Shown in pieces: positions 1 through 6,417 of a DNA stretch of 16,688 nucleotides (within the stretch, counting starts at the first letter, position 1; each line of letters opens with the position of its first letter). The DNA is from UPXZ01 sp018055865 (GTDB lineage: Bacteria; Bacteroidota; Bacteroidia; Bacteroidales; Paludibacteraceae), in the NCBI GenBank assembly GCA_964292695.1, contig CAXYWB010000050.1:1-16688 (forward strand), in the 5' to 3' direction. The notes beneath the pieces are model-generated. The model saw only the letters and a program-made list of their open reading frames with translations. It did no database searches and had not been told where the DNA came from. Position numbers and translations under genes: made by a program.

Positions 1-15
1 TTAATATTTCTGCTA

Positions 16-47
16 CAAAGATATAAAAAGTTTTGAACTTATGTTCA
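16..47 (-). promoter_or_regulatory. Possible leftward promoter with small palindrome at window edge
   Basis: Read on the minus strand, 16-23 is TATCTTTG, a full match to the Bacteroidota -7 consensus TAnnTTTG. Just upstream (34-47) is a perfect palindrome, TGAAC-TTAT-GTTCA, placed where a regulator would touch the -33 region. No good -33 TTTG is seen. The promoter would serve a gene beyond the left edge of the window, which cannot be checked. Such short AT-rich matches also arise by chance. Confidence 0.3.
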
Positions 48-70
48 TAACAGATCAATTTTAACAAAAA

Positions 71-104
71 AAAAAAGAGAAACAATTTTTCGTTTCTCTT
101 TTTT
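71..104 (-). terminator. Terminator after qmoC-like gene
   Basis: A 13-bp perfect stem (71-83 AAAAAAGAGAAAC with 92-104 GTTTCTCTTTTTT) encloses an 8-nt loop. On the minus strand it lies 20 nt after the stop of the QmoC-like gene and ends in a T-run, so it fits a rho-independent terminator for the dsrE2-to-qmoC operon. It is symmetric enough to work in both directions. Confidence 0.8.
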
Positions 105-123
105 GAAATTTCTAATCCGATTA

Positions 124-1167
124 TTACTCTTTCAGCTTTGCAAAATACATGGCAAATGAGCGGTACAGGAAGTGTGTCCATTTACCGAAAGGTACAATAA
201 TCAATGCCCACTGAACCAGCACGGTAAGATGGAAAATGTACATCCATTTATTCATTTCGAGGATATCCAGATCGATAAAAAGGCGAACCAGGAATGCTGT
301 GAAGCCCATCAGGAACAACCATACCACAAAGAAGATATCGGAAGGCTGCGAATGTTTGCTCACTTCTTTTTTCTTTTTCACACGGCCGGAAACAAAATCG
401 ATAGTTACCACAAACACGATGGCGCTCATCACATAGCCCAGGATGATTACAAACAGGCTGGAAGTTCCGAACCAATTGAGCACTACAGTGGTAAACAGCA
501 ACGACAAGTAACCGATTACCAGTATAAAGTGCTCAAACCAGCGAAATTGATTATCGTCGCAACCCAGAGCACGTTTCTGCGTAAACATATGAACGAAGAG
601 TTCACCCATGCTTTTCACATACTTCTTAAACGGCACTTTCACTTTTGGTTTCAGAATGGTAAAGTACCACATACGCGCCACATTTGGCAGCAATATCAAC
701 AGCCCGATGGTTGCAATAGCTATTCCTTCGAACAGGTGACCGGTATGCAGCATTTTTTCAAGGTCGAAACCCACCGAAAAAGCGAAAGCCAATACTCCGG
801 CAAAAACCAGGATAAAAGCAGCCAGACTTACCGGAAGGGATTTGTACATCAAGCCCGAAAGACCTGTCCAGTCATATTTTGAAGTCAGATACCGGCGAAG
901 CGACATCATCAGTTCGCCCGGATTAGCTTCCTGCGGACAATGCGTGGAACATTCGCCGCAATAGTAACATTCCCAGGGTTTTAGCGATGCTTTGATATCA
1001 TCTTCGAGACCGAGTGCACTCAACCGAACCATTTCGCGTGGAAATGAAACTTCTTCGGTTGACAGGGAACAAACGGCTGTACAGGTACCGCAGTTATAAC
1101 ATGCGTTGTAATTGACCGAGCCGAATTTTTCGAGTTCTTTATTAAATGCAGGATTTATCTTTGCCAT
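124..1167 (-). CDS. qmoC: QmoC-like membrane subunit (HdrC-HdrE fusion), quinone-interacting
   Basis: This protein (347 aa) has an N-terminal HdrC-type ferredoxin domain with two CxxCxxCxxxC clusters (Cys23/26/29/33 and Cys67/70/73/77). A nitrate-reductase-gamma-like membrane domain follows, with about six hydrophobic segments between residues 112 and 328. Histidines inside or beside the helices (for example H213, H313, H332) are candidate haem b ligands. This HdrC+HdrE fusion is the architecture of QmoC, which joins the soluble Qmo flavin/FeS subunits to the menaquinone pool; HdrDE and DsrMK are related. Its ATG shares one base with the stop of the upstream winged-helix gene (TAATG), so the two are probably translationally coupled. 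It is the last gene of the operon. The symbol is by architecture; true qmoC orthology needs a phylogeny, because no aprAB or sat is nearby. Confidence 0.85.
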   Translation of the reverse strand: MAKINPAFNKELEKFGSVNYNACYNCGTCTAVCSLSTEEVSFPREMVRLSALGLEDDIKASLKPWECYYCGECSTHCPQEANPGELMMSLRRYLTSKYDWTGLSGLMYKSLPVSLAAFILVFAGVLAFAFSVGFDLEKMLHTGHLFEGIAIATIGLLILLPNVARMWYFTILKPKVKVPFKKYVKSMGELFVHMFTQKRALGCDDNQFRWFEHFILVIGYLSLLFTTVVLNWFGTSSLFVIILGYVMSAIVFVVTIDFVSGRVKKKKEVSKHSQPSDIFFVVWLFLMGFTAFLVRLFIDLDILEMNKWMYIFHLTVLVQWALIIVPFGKWTHFLYRSFAMYFAKLKE

Positions 1168-1448
1168 TATTTATTCAGTTTATACGTGTAATACTCGTCC
1201 ATATCATCGATATCGCCGGTTTTCACAAAACCATATTTCACCAGCGACATTAAATAATATACCACTTCGTCGGAAGGCATATTCAGTTTTTCGGTAAGTT
1301 GCATTACTGTCAGGTCCTGATCTTTCAGGGCGTCCAGTATTTGTTTTTTGATGCCGTTGTAAACCTTCAAATTTTCTTTAGCCTTTTCGGGAATTCCTCC
1401 CAGTTTTTCGCGCAGGTATTTAGCAGTTTTTCCTTTTTCTACTTCCAT
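1167..1448 (-). CDS. Small winged-helix-like protein within qmo-like operon
   Basis: This protein (93 aa) starts at the ATG at 1448; a 3-codon longer version would need a TTG start. The pattern from residue 40 on (DLTVMQLTEKLNMPSDEVVYYL... then VKYGFVKTGD and DEYYTYKL) looks like a helix-turn-helix followed by a short beta wing, as in small winged-helix proteins. It has no cysteine and no membrane segment. The gene sits between the HdrA/QmoB-like and QmoC-like genes and overlaps the latter by one base (TAATG), so its product is made together with the complex. It could be a DNA-binding regulator, or a winged-helix fold recruited as an assembly or structural subunit; the sequence alone does not decide. 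I do not recognise a named family. Confidence 0.7.
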   Translation of the reverse strand: MEVEKGKTAKYLREKLGGIPEKAKENLKVYNGIKKQILDALKDQDLTVMQLTEKLNMPSDEVVYYLMSLVKYGFVKTGDIDDMDEYYTYKLNK

Positions 1449-1454
1449 ATTTCT

Positions 1455-1486
1455 CAATTGTAAATTGTAAATAAATAAATTGTAAA
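1455..1486. repeat. AATTGTAAATT-type AT-rich repeat
   Basis: The short spacer before the winged-helix gene holds several copies of the unit AATTGTAAAT. Its first 15 nt (CAATTGTAAATTGTA) recur exactly at 13795-13809, and a related copy in reverse orientation sits between rnfE and rnfA (15574-15585). Function unknown; such units are common between Bacteroidota genes. Confidence 0.5.
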
Positions 1487-3427
1487 TTAAGATAGTGCAT
1501 CAATCATACTCATTATTTCGGCACTCGAACATGCAATGAGGTTTATTGCATCGGGCTCACAAACCGGAGCACACATACCGCAGCCTTTACATACGGTATT
1601 ATTGATTTCGGCTATCACTTTTTTGCCTTTTTCTATTTTCAGGATAGCATCAAAGGGACAAGCTTCCTCGCAGGCACCACACCACGTACATTTGTCGGGA
1701 TCAATAGTTGCTACCAGCGGGTCGGTTTCCAGTTCGCCTTTACTCACAATGGAATACGATTTGGTAGCTGCCGAAAGCGCTGAATTTACAGATTCGGCAA
1801 TGTTTTTCGGACCCTGACACGCTCCGGCAATGGTAATTCCATCGATAACTGTTTCCACCGGACGAAGTTTCATGTGTACTTCGTTGTAGAATTTATCCCG
1901 CCCTTTTGGTATTTTGAACAAACTTCCGATAGTACTGTTGTCGCTGCGTGGAACCATTCCGGTAACCAATACCACCAAATCAGCTTCTACTTCTATTTCT
2001 TTGCCGTTGGTCAGAATATCATTGATTTTCACAATGGTTTTATGGGCTTCGGTCGTTACAGTGGGCAGGCCATCTTCGTACGATTGCAGGTAAATATCAC
2101 CCTGACGCAGCGAATCGGCGTACAGGATTTCCTGTTTTCCATACGTGCGCAGTCCGCGGTTGAAGTGGAAATTGGTGATATTATTGAATTTTTTCTTAGC
2201 TGTTACAGCAGCATGAATGGTGGAAGTACAGCAATTGCGTGAGCAATAGGTATTTTCACCATCGGTCTGACGGCTTCCCACACAATAAATATAGGCTATG
2301 TTTTTAATTTCCCGGCCATTGTGCACAAGTTTATCAAACTGTGTATCAATCATTCGTTTGAACTGAGGCAGCGTAATCACATTGTCGGAGGTAGCGTAAC
2401 CAAATTCGCCGTAAGCGGGCGTATAAGGATCGAAACCGGTGGCCATCAGTACTGAGCCGACTGTAAATTCAATAATTTCCTCCTTTTCAGTGAAATCAAT
2501 AGCTTTGCATACCTTCTCGCATTCGCCGCACCGGGTACAGTTTTTAATGTCAATAACCGGTATTTGGGGATATTCGCTCGGGTAGTTTTTATAAATAGCT
2601 TTGCGTGAATTGGTTCTGAAATTAAAATCATCGGGCACTTCAACGGGGCAAACTTCGATGGCTCTTTTCAAATCATCCGGATGGCATGCCGATGCATTGA
2701 TATAACGCGGAGTTTTCTTGACTTTCAGCGAAATATTACCCACACTTCCTTTATTCTCAATCACTTCGGAATTGGTCATGATGGTAATGTTATCAAGTTT
2801 GGTCAGTTCGGTGTACAGTCGTTTCACCATATCCTTGCCTGTTTCGGTGGTGGTTGACAGCGAATCCCACTGCACAACCCGTCCGCCCACAAAAGCTTCC
2901 TTCTCAATAAGAATAACTTCTGTGTCTTTCTCAGCAAGCGAAATGGCCGCTTTCATACCTGCTACACCGGCGCCAATTACGGCTACTGCTTTTTTGGCTT
3001 TAATTTTATTGGCTTCCAGGGCCTCAGCATAGCGCGATTTGGCAATGGCAGCTTTTACCAGATGAATCGCTTTTTCGGTGGCACCCATTTTATTATCGGA
3101 GTGCGCCCATGATGCCTGTTCGCGGATATTGGCATGTACATAGGTGTATTTGTTCAGATCAGCCCGCTCAGATACATTTCGGAATGTTAACTGATGTAGT
3201 TTTGGCGAACATGAAGCCACAATAACGCCATCAAGGTCATTGTTTTTGATATCTTCGACCATATCGCGCTGATTGGAATCGGAGCAGGCAAACATGGTGG
3301 TTTTAGCAATAAAAACAATATCTTCACCCTCAACTGACTGGCGAACTTTTTCCACATCTACATAATCGGATATGTTACCACCGCAATGGCAAACATAAAC
3401 TCCTATTTTCTTTGGTTTCTTTTCCAT
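1487..3427 (-). CDS. HdrA-like FAD/iron-sulfur protein (QmoB-like)
   Basis: This 646-aa protein has the full length and domain order of HdrA of heterodisulfide reductase. An N-terminal domain carries conserved cysteines (C13, C15, C48, C73). A Rossmann FAD site has GAGVAG at 152-157. An inserted ferredoxin-type cluster has Cys297/300/303/307, and a Cys-rich stretch covers 382-400 (CVGSR, YCSRNCC). The C-terminus has two [4Fe-4S] motifs (Cys580/583/586/590 and 613/616/619/623). In Qmo, subunit B is an HdrA fused to an MvhD domain; here the MvhD part is a separate gene (4742-5149). Spacing to the upstream qmoA-like gene is 13 bp, so they form one operon. Its likely role is cytosolic electron transfer, possibly with flavin bifurcation or confurcation, between a sulfur-carrier reaction and QmoC. 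The family assignment is firm; the substrate is inference. Confidence 0.88.
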   Translation of the reverse strand: MEKKPKKIGVYVCHCGGNISDYVDVEKVRQSVEGEDIVFIAKTTMFACSDSNQRDMVEDIKNNDLDGVIVASCSPKLHQLTFRNVSERADLNKYTYVHANIREQASWAHSDNKMGATEKAIHLVKAAIAKSRYAEALEANKIKAKKAVAVIGAGVAGMKAAISLAEKDTEVILIEKEAFVGGRVVQWDSLSTTTETGKDMVKRLYTELTKLDNITIMTNSEVIENKGSVGNISLKVKKTPRYINASACHPDDLKRAIEVCPVEVPDDFNFRTNSRKAIYKNYPSEYPQIPVIDIKNCTRCGECEKVCKAIDFTEKEEIIEFTVGSVLMATGFDPYTPAYGEFGYATSDNVITLPQFKRMIDTQFDKLVHNGREIKNIAYIYCVGSRQTDGENTYCSRNCCTSTIHAAVTAKKKFNNITNFHFNRGLRTYGKQEILYADSLRQGDIYLQSYEDGLPTVTTEAHKTIVKINDILTNGKEIEVEADLVVLVTGMVPRSDNSTIGSLFKIPKGRDKFYNEVHMKLRPVETVIDGITIAGACQGPKNIAESVNSALSAATKSYSIVSKGELETDPLVATIDPDKCTWCGACEEACPFDAILKIEKGKKVIAEINNTVCKGCGMCAPVCEPDAINLIACSSAEIMSMIDALS

Positions 3428-3440
3428 GATTTGTCTGAAT

Positions 3441-4745
3441 TTAAGGGTGTTTAATTAAGTAACTGATTGCTTCGGACGAAGCAGAACCGGCCGAAAGTAT
3501 AGAATCGGGAATATCCATAGGCCCGGTGGCTGTTCCGGCAACAAAAACACCATTGATACTTGTTTTGGCAGGGCTGGCAAGTAAGTCGCTCTGTCCTACA
3601 AAATTAAATTCGTCCATTGCCAACGTTTCGTTTTCAAAGAATTTATCAATTCCCGAATTGGGTAGAACGCCTGTTGATAAAATGACCATATCATGTTCCG
3701 CTTCCTGCAATTTTCCTTCGTTAATATCTTCATAACGGAGTATGAGGTTTCCACCCTCCTTCTCGCTGATGCGTCCGATTTTTCCTTTTACAAAGTTTAC
3801 ACCCATACCCTTGGCTTGTTGGTAGAACTCTTCAAAGCCTTTACCAAACGAGCGGATATTGATGTAATAAATCGTTACATCGGCCATGGGCAAAGCACCC
3901 ATCAGCAACTGAGCCTGCTTGATGGAATACATACAGCAAATCTGCGAACAGATAGGATTGCCCACTGAGGCATCGCGTGAGCCCACACAAAGTACGTAAG
4001 CAATTTTATCGGGCACTTTTCCATCGCCGGGGCGAAGAATGGTGTTAAACGGGCGGGTTGGAGCCAGTTCACGTTCCATTTGAAGGGCGGTTATTACGTT
4101 TTTATATTGTCCGTAACCATATCGTGGCATTTTATTAGCATCGAACATATCAAAACCGGTAGCAATTACAACAGTTTTAACATGTAAATTCATGATTTCG
4201 GTCTCCATCGTAAAGTCGATACAGTTTGTAGGGCATACTTTCTCGCAAGCACCACAAAGTGTACAATTCTCAATATCGATGGCAGCAGCTTTGGGGCTGC
4301 AAATACTGAATGGGATAAATGCGGCTTTGCGTCCGATCAGTCCAAACTGATACTGGTCGCGCACGTTGACCGGGCAGGCTTTTTCGCAAAGCTGACAGGC
4401 TGTACAATCCTCAACATGAACATAGCGTGGGTGTTGGGTTACTTTTGCCGTGAATTCATTGTCGCTGAGTTTGCGGATATTGCTCACTTCGGCGCCTGTG
4501 AAAATGGTGATATTCGGGTGGCGTGAAATTTCGGACACTTTGGGTGTGGTGATACAAGCCGAGCAGTCGAGCGTTGGGAACACTTTGCTAAGCATGATCA
4601 TTTTTCCGCCCACAGAGAGTTCCTTGTCAACCAGGAGCACTTTAAAACCGGTATTTGCCAGGTTCAGTGCAGCTTCGCCACCAGCAATTCCGGCACCAAT
4701 AACCAGTGCATCGTAGCTTATATTTTTTATTTGTTTTTCCATCAT
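3441..4745 (-). CDS. qmoA: QmoA-like short HdrA flavoprotein
   Basis: This 434-aa protein is a shorter HdrA relative that lacks the N-terminal and C-terminal ferredoxin extensions. It has an N-terminal FAD-binding motif (GAGIAG, 17-22), a CSAC motif at 61-64, and two [4Fe-4S] motifs inserted early (Cys114/117/120/124 and Cys161/164/167/171). A Cys-rich CVGSR ... CSQICC stretch covers 253-271. This size and order match QmoA, which pairs with QmoB and QmoC. The gene overlaps the end of the mvhD-like gene by 4 bp (ATGA), so the two are probably translationally coupled. Two ATGs lie back to back at the start (MM). It is probably a cytosolic subunit of the membrane-bound complex. A second full-length HdrA next door favours a Qmo-like heteromer over a duplicated HdrA. 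Confidence 0.82.
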   Translation of the reverse strand: MMEKQIKNISYDALVIGAGIAGGEAALNLANTGFKVLLVDKELSVGGKMIMLSKVFPTLDCSACITTPKVSEISRHPNITIFTGAEVSNIRKLSDNEFTAKVTQHPRYVHVEDCTACQLCEKACPVNVRDQYQFGLIGRKAAFIPFSICSPKAAAIDIENCTLCGACEKVCPTNCIDFTMETEIMNLHVKTVVIATGFDMFDANKMPRYGYGQYKNVITALQMERELAPTRPFNTILRPGDGKVPDKIAYVLCVGSRDASVGNPICSQICCMYSIKQAQLLMGALPMADVTIYYINIRSFGKGFEEFYQQAKGMGVNFVKGKIGRISEKEGGNLILRYEDINEGKLQEAEHDMVILSTGVLPNSGIDKFFENETLAMDEFNFVGQSDLLASPAKTSINGVFVAGTATGPMDIPDSILSAGSASSEAISYLIKHP

Positions 4746-5149
4746 GCATTACGTGTTTTAAGTAAATACTCATTGAAGTTACGCATTTGCTTGACAAAAG
4801 ATTCGCTGCATACCGAACAAATGGCAGCCATACGCAAACGGGCAGGATCTAGTTCCTTTTCTTTCATCAGATTGTGAGTTTTCGACACCAGATTGCCGGT
4901 TTTTTCTGTGCAGGACTCGCCAAATACGCAGTCGCTTCCGTCGGCAGCTATAAATACACCGTCGAAGCCTTTTTCGTAGGCATGAAGTATCCAGCTTGGT
5001 TTTATTCCGCTTGAACATGGAATTGAGATGGTGTAAACCGTTGGCGGATAATGTAATTTCAGAAGTCCGGCCATGTCAATAGCAGGATCGGATATTTTCT
5101 CGGTAGAAAATACCAGGATTTTTGCACTTTTTTTATTTAGTTCTCCCAT
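4742..5149 (-). CDS. MvhD/HdrA-associated iron-sulfur subunit (QmoB C-terminal domain as a separate protein)
   Basis: This 135-aa protein is read from the ATG at 5149; an ORF extension of 16 residues upstream has no better start and lies in repeat-like DNA. The motif order IPCSSGIKPSWILHAYEKG, then DGVFIAADGSDCVFGESC, then ICSVC matches MvhD, the [2Fe-2S] subunit that passes electrons between hydrogenase or other donors and HdrA. In QmoB the same domain is fused to the C-terminus of HdrA. No hydrogenase genes (mvhAG) are near, so it probably serves the HdrA-like proteins encoded just downstream, to which it is coupled by a 4-bp overlap. It is likely cytosolic. Confidence 0.8.
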   Translation of the reverse strand: MGELNKKSAKILVFSTEKISDPAIDMAGLLKLHYPPTVYTISIPCSSGIKPSWILHAYEKGFDGVFIAADGSDCVFGESCTEKTGNLVSKTHNLMKEKELDPARLRMAAICSVCSESFVKQMRNFNEYLLKTRNA

Positions 5150-5174
5150 GGTGGTCAATTTTGTGTTTTTGTTG

Positions 5175-5290
5175 AAGGCAAATAACGCAAATAACACAAA
5201 TCATTATTTAAATCATTCAACTCTTTCCGGTTACAGATTAAAGTTAGAATGTAAATATTTCATTTATTTTGAATTCGCGTTATTAGCGTT
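5175..5290. repeat. Imperfect inverted repeat in spacer between tusA and mvhD-like gene
   Basis: The left arm 5175-5192 (AAGGCAAATAACGCAAAT) and the reverse complement of the right arm 5273-5290 (AACGCTAATAACGCGAAT) agree at 15 of 18 positions. Between and beside them are copies of AAATCATT. The arrangement resembles a small non-coding inverted-repeat element within the operon; it might also form a transcript hairpin affecting mvhD-like expression. No coding potential is seen. Confidence 0.45.
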
Positions 5291-5310
5291 CTAAATCATT
5301 TAAGAAAAGT

Positions 5311-5562
5311 TTATTTTTTCTTCATGTACACTTTGAAGTATCCGTTTTCTTCGGCGAAGCCCAGATACTCATGTCCTTGTTTGTTGCACCATTTCGGAAT
5401 ATCCTGTTTTGTTCCTTCGTCAGAGGAGAGGATTTCCATTACATCACCTGCTTTGATGGTACCAAGTGCTTTTTTAGCTTCCAATAGTGGGCCCGGACAT
5501 GCTGTACCGCGTGCATCAACTGATTTTGCTACTTCTACTGTTTTTAATTCTTCTGCTGTCAT
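5311..5562 (-). CDS. tusA: TusA-family sulfur carrier protein
   Basis: This 83-aa protein starts at the ATG at 5562; the open frame continues 17 codons upstream into the repeat at 5580-5688, which is not credible coding. It carries the TusA signature: VDARGTACPGPLLEAKKAL, with the sulfur-binding Cys22 in CPGP. A second conserved-looking cysteine follows in IPKWCNKQGHE, and the protein ends in a short beta strand. TusA proteins carry a persulfide from sulfurtransferases to acceptors such as DsrE/TusBCD or Hdr-like complexes in the cytosol. Its place between dsrE2 and the HdrA-like genes points to sulfur delivery to the Qmo-like complex, not tRNA thiolation. It differs clearly from the other TusA at 8308. 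Confidence 0.9.
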   Translation of the reverse strand: MTAEELKTVEVAKSVDARGTACPGPLLEAKKALGTIKAGDVMEILSSDEGTKQDIPKWCNKQGHEYLGFAEENGYFKVYMKKK

Positions 5563-5579
5563 AATTGTAAATTTTAAAA

Positions 5580-5688
5580 GCCCCCAATCCCCCAAAAGGG
5601 GATTAAAGACCAAGTTTATAAGTGTTTTTGTTATTGGTAAATAAAAGATACTGCGTCTTAAAGTCCCCCTTCGGGAGATTTAGGGGGC
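5580..5688. repeat. REP/MITE-like inverted repeat of C-rich and G-rich arms
   Basis: The left arm 5580-5610 begins GCCCCCAATCCCCC and contains a hairpin (AATCCCC 5586-5592 with GGGGATT 5598-5604). The right arm 5655-5688, read in reverse complement, begins GCCCCCTAAATCTCCC and ends AAGAC like the left arm. The two arms therefore form an outer inverted repeat around a ~44-nt AT-rich core, and each arm can fold alone. The element fills the gap between the dsrE2 stop and the tusA leader. Similar C/G-rich repeats are frequent between Bacteroidota genes. It may attenuate or stabilise the operon mRNA. Confidence 0.65.
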
Positions 5689-5690
5689 TG

Positions 5691-6257
5691 TTATATAAAC
5701 AATTGTATCGAACTTTCGCCTGCATCGGCTACAAATGTGGCAGCTCCTGCATAGCTAAGATGTGGATAATCAATGAATTCTTCCTTCTTGAAGCCCATAA
5801 GCCCCATCGACATTTCGCAGATGGTGATTTCAACTCCCAGTTCACCGGCTTGTTTGAACATTTCGCTCAATGAAAGTACGTTTTGTTTTTTCATTAGCAT
5901 TTTTATCATCATCGGACCCATGCCGCCCATGTTCATGTTCGACAATTTGAGTTTATCCTTACCGTTGGGGAGCATGATACCAAACATTTTGGAGATGAAA
6001 TCTTTGCCTTTCGGGCTTTTTTTCGGGTCGCGCAAAGCCGAGAGTGACCAGAATGAGAAGAAAAGTTTTACCTGTGTATCCATGGCTGCTGCGGCCAGCG
6101 AGATAACCATAGCGGCCAGAATCTTGTCCATATCGCCCGATACGATGGCCATAGAAAGTTGATCCTTTCGGTTATTTTCGAGATAAGTCACTTTATTGGT
6201 GAGTTCATCTACTTGCTTTTGAAGCATTTCGAGGGTTACTTGACTTGATTTTTCCAT
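5691..6257 (-). CDS. DsrE2-type DsrE/DsrF-family sulfur relay protein (COG2210-like)
   Basis: In this 188-aa protein, residues 8-32 form a polar heptad-like helix (likely coiled coil: EMLQKQVDELTNKVTYLENN). A DsrE-fold core follows (LSMAIVSGDMDKILAAMVISLAAAAM). A Met-rich insertion covers 108-122 (seven Met in 15 residues), and the signature ICEMSMGLMG holds the single cysteine, Cys147. This layout is typical of DsrE2 proteins found next to TusA and rhodanese genes in sulfur-metabolising bacteria, where the Cys accepts sulfur from TusA. The hydrophobic stretch around 45-70 may allow membrane association. It is the first gene of the minus-strand operon, with a -7 element at 6300-6307. Confidence 0.87.
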   Translation of the reverse strand: MEKSSQVTLEMLQKQVDELTNKVTYLENNRKDQLSMAIVSGDMDKILAAMVISLAAAAMDTQVKLFFSFWSLSALRDPKKSPKGKDFISKMFGIMLPNGKDKLKLSNMNMGGMGPMMIKMLMKKQNVLSLSEMFKQAGELGVEITICEMSMGLMGFKKEEFIDYPHLSYAGAATFVADAGESSIQLFI

Positions 6258-6299
6258 ATCTATATTTTTTGATTGAGTTTAATTAAAGAAAATTTTCTG

Positions 6300-6307
6300 C
6301 AAATATA
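6300..6307 (-). promoter_or_regulatory. Promoter -7 element for the dsrE2-qmo-like operon
   Basis: On the minus strand 6300-6307 reads TATATTTG, an exact match to the Bacteroidota -7 consensus TAnnTTTG, 43 nt before the dsrE2 ATG. A canonical -33 TTTG is missing at the expected place (around 6327-6330). The TGTGA-N6-TCACA palindrome at 6362-6377 is centred about 73 nt upstream of the predicted start, a usual distance for activation by Crp/Fnr proteins. The weak -33 box would fit an activator-dependent promoter. Confidence 0.55.
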
Positions 6308-6359
6308 AATACTTGTCGCATTAATATTCACTTATTTAATGTGTAATGGGTTTCATTAT

Positions 6360-6390
6360 TTTGTGATATGTATCACATTTATTATATTTG
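6360..6390 (+). promoter_or_regulatory. Promoter of first crp/fnr gene
   Basis: TTTG at 6360-6363 is followed after 19 nt by TATATTTG at 6383-6390. Both boxes and the spacing match the Bacteroidota sigma-70-type consensus. The promoter lies 28 nt before the ATG at 6418. The Crp/Fnr-type palindrome at 6362-6377 covers the -33 box and most of the spacer, so binding there should block RNA polymerase. Confidence 0.7.
6362..6377. promoter_or_regulatory. Crp/Fnr-type operator TGTGA-N6-TCACA
   Basis: The site TGTGATATGTATCACA has 7-bp perfect arms (TGTGATA / TATCACA) around a 2-bp centre and matches the classic CRP half-site TGTGA with 6-bp spacing. It overlaps the promoter of the Crp/Fnr gene starting at 6418 and lies about -73 from the divergent dsrE2 promoter. 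The encoded regulator has R-E-x-x-S-R in its recognition helix, compatible with a TGTGA/TTGA half-site. Autorepression plus activation of the sulfur operon is the natural reading, but unproven. Confidence 0.65.
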
Positions 6391-6417
6391 CAGGGAATAA
6401 AAAACAGAAAGAAATGT

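Noticed and set aside
172..882. 236-residue open frame antisense to the qmoC-like gene
   Set aside because: It is opposite clear ferredoxin and membrane-domain coding; its composition (many His, Gln, Lys) is typical of an antisense shadow.
5563..5613. Longer N-terminus for the TusA at 5311
   Set aside because: The extra 17 codons run into the C/G-rich repeat, and the ATG at 5562 gives the normal TusA length.
5691..6257. Met-rich segment of DsrE2 as a metal-binding novelty
   Set aside because: As far as I recall, DsrE2 proteins commonly carry such an insertion, so it is a family trait and not special here.
6388..6417. TTG start ten codons upstream for the first Crp/Fnr gene
   Set aside because: The TTG is part of the promoter -7 box TATATTTG, so it would precede the transcript start; the ATG at 6418 fits.
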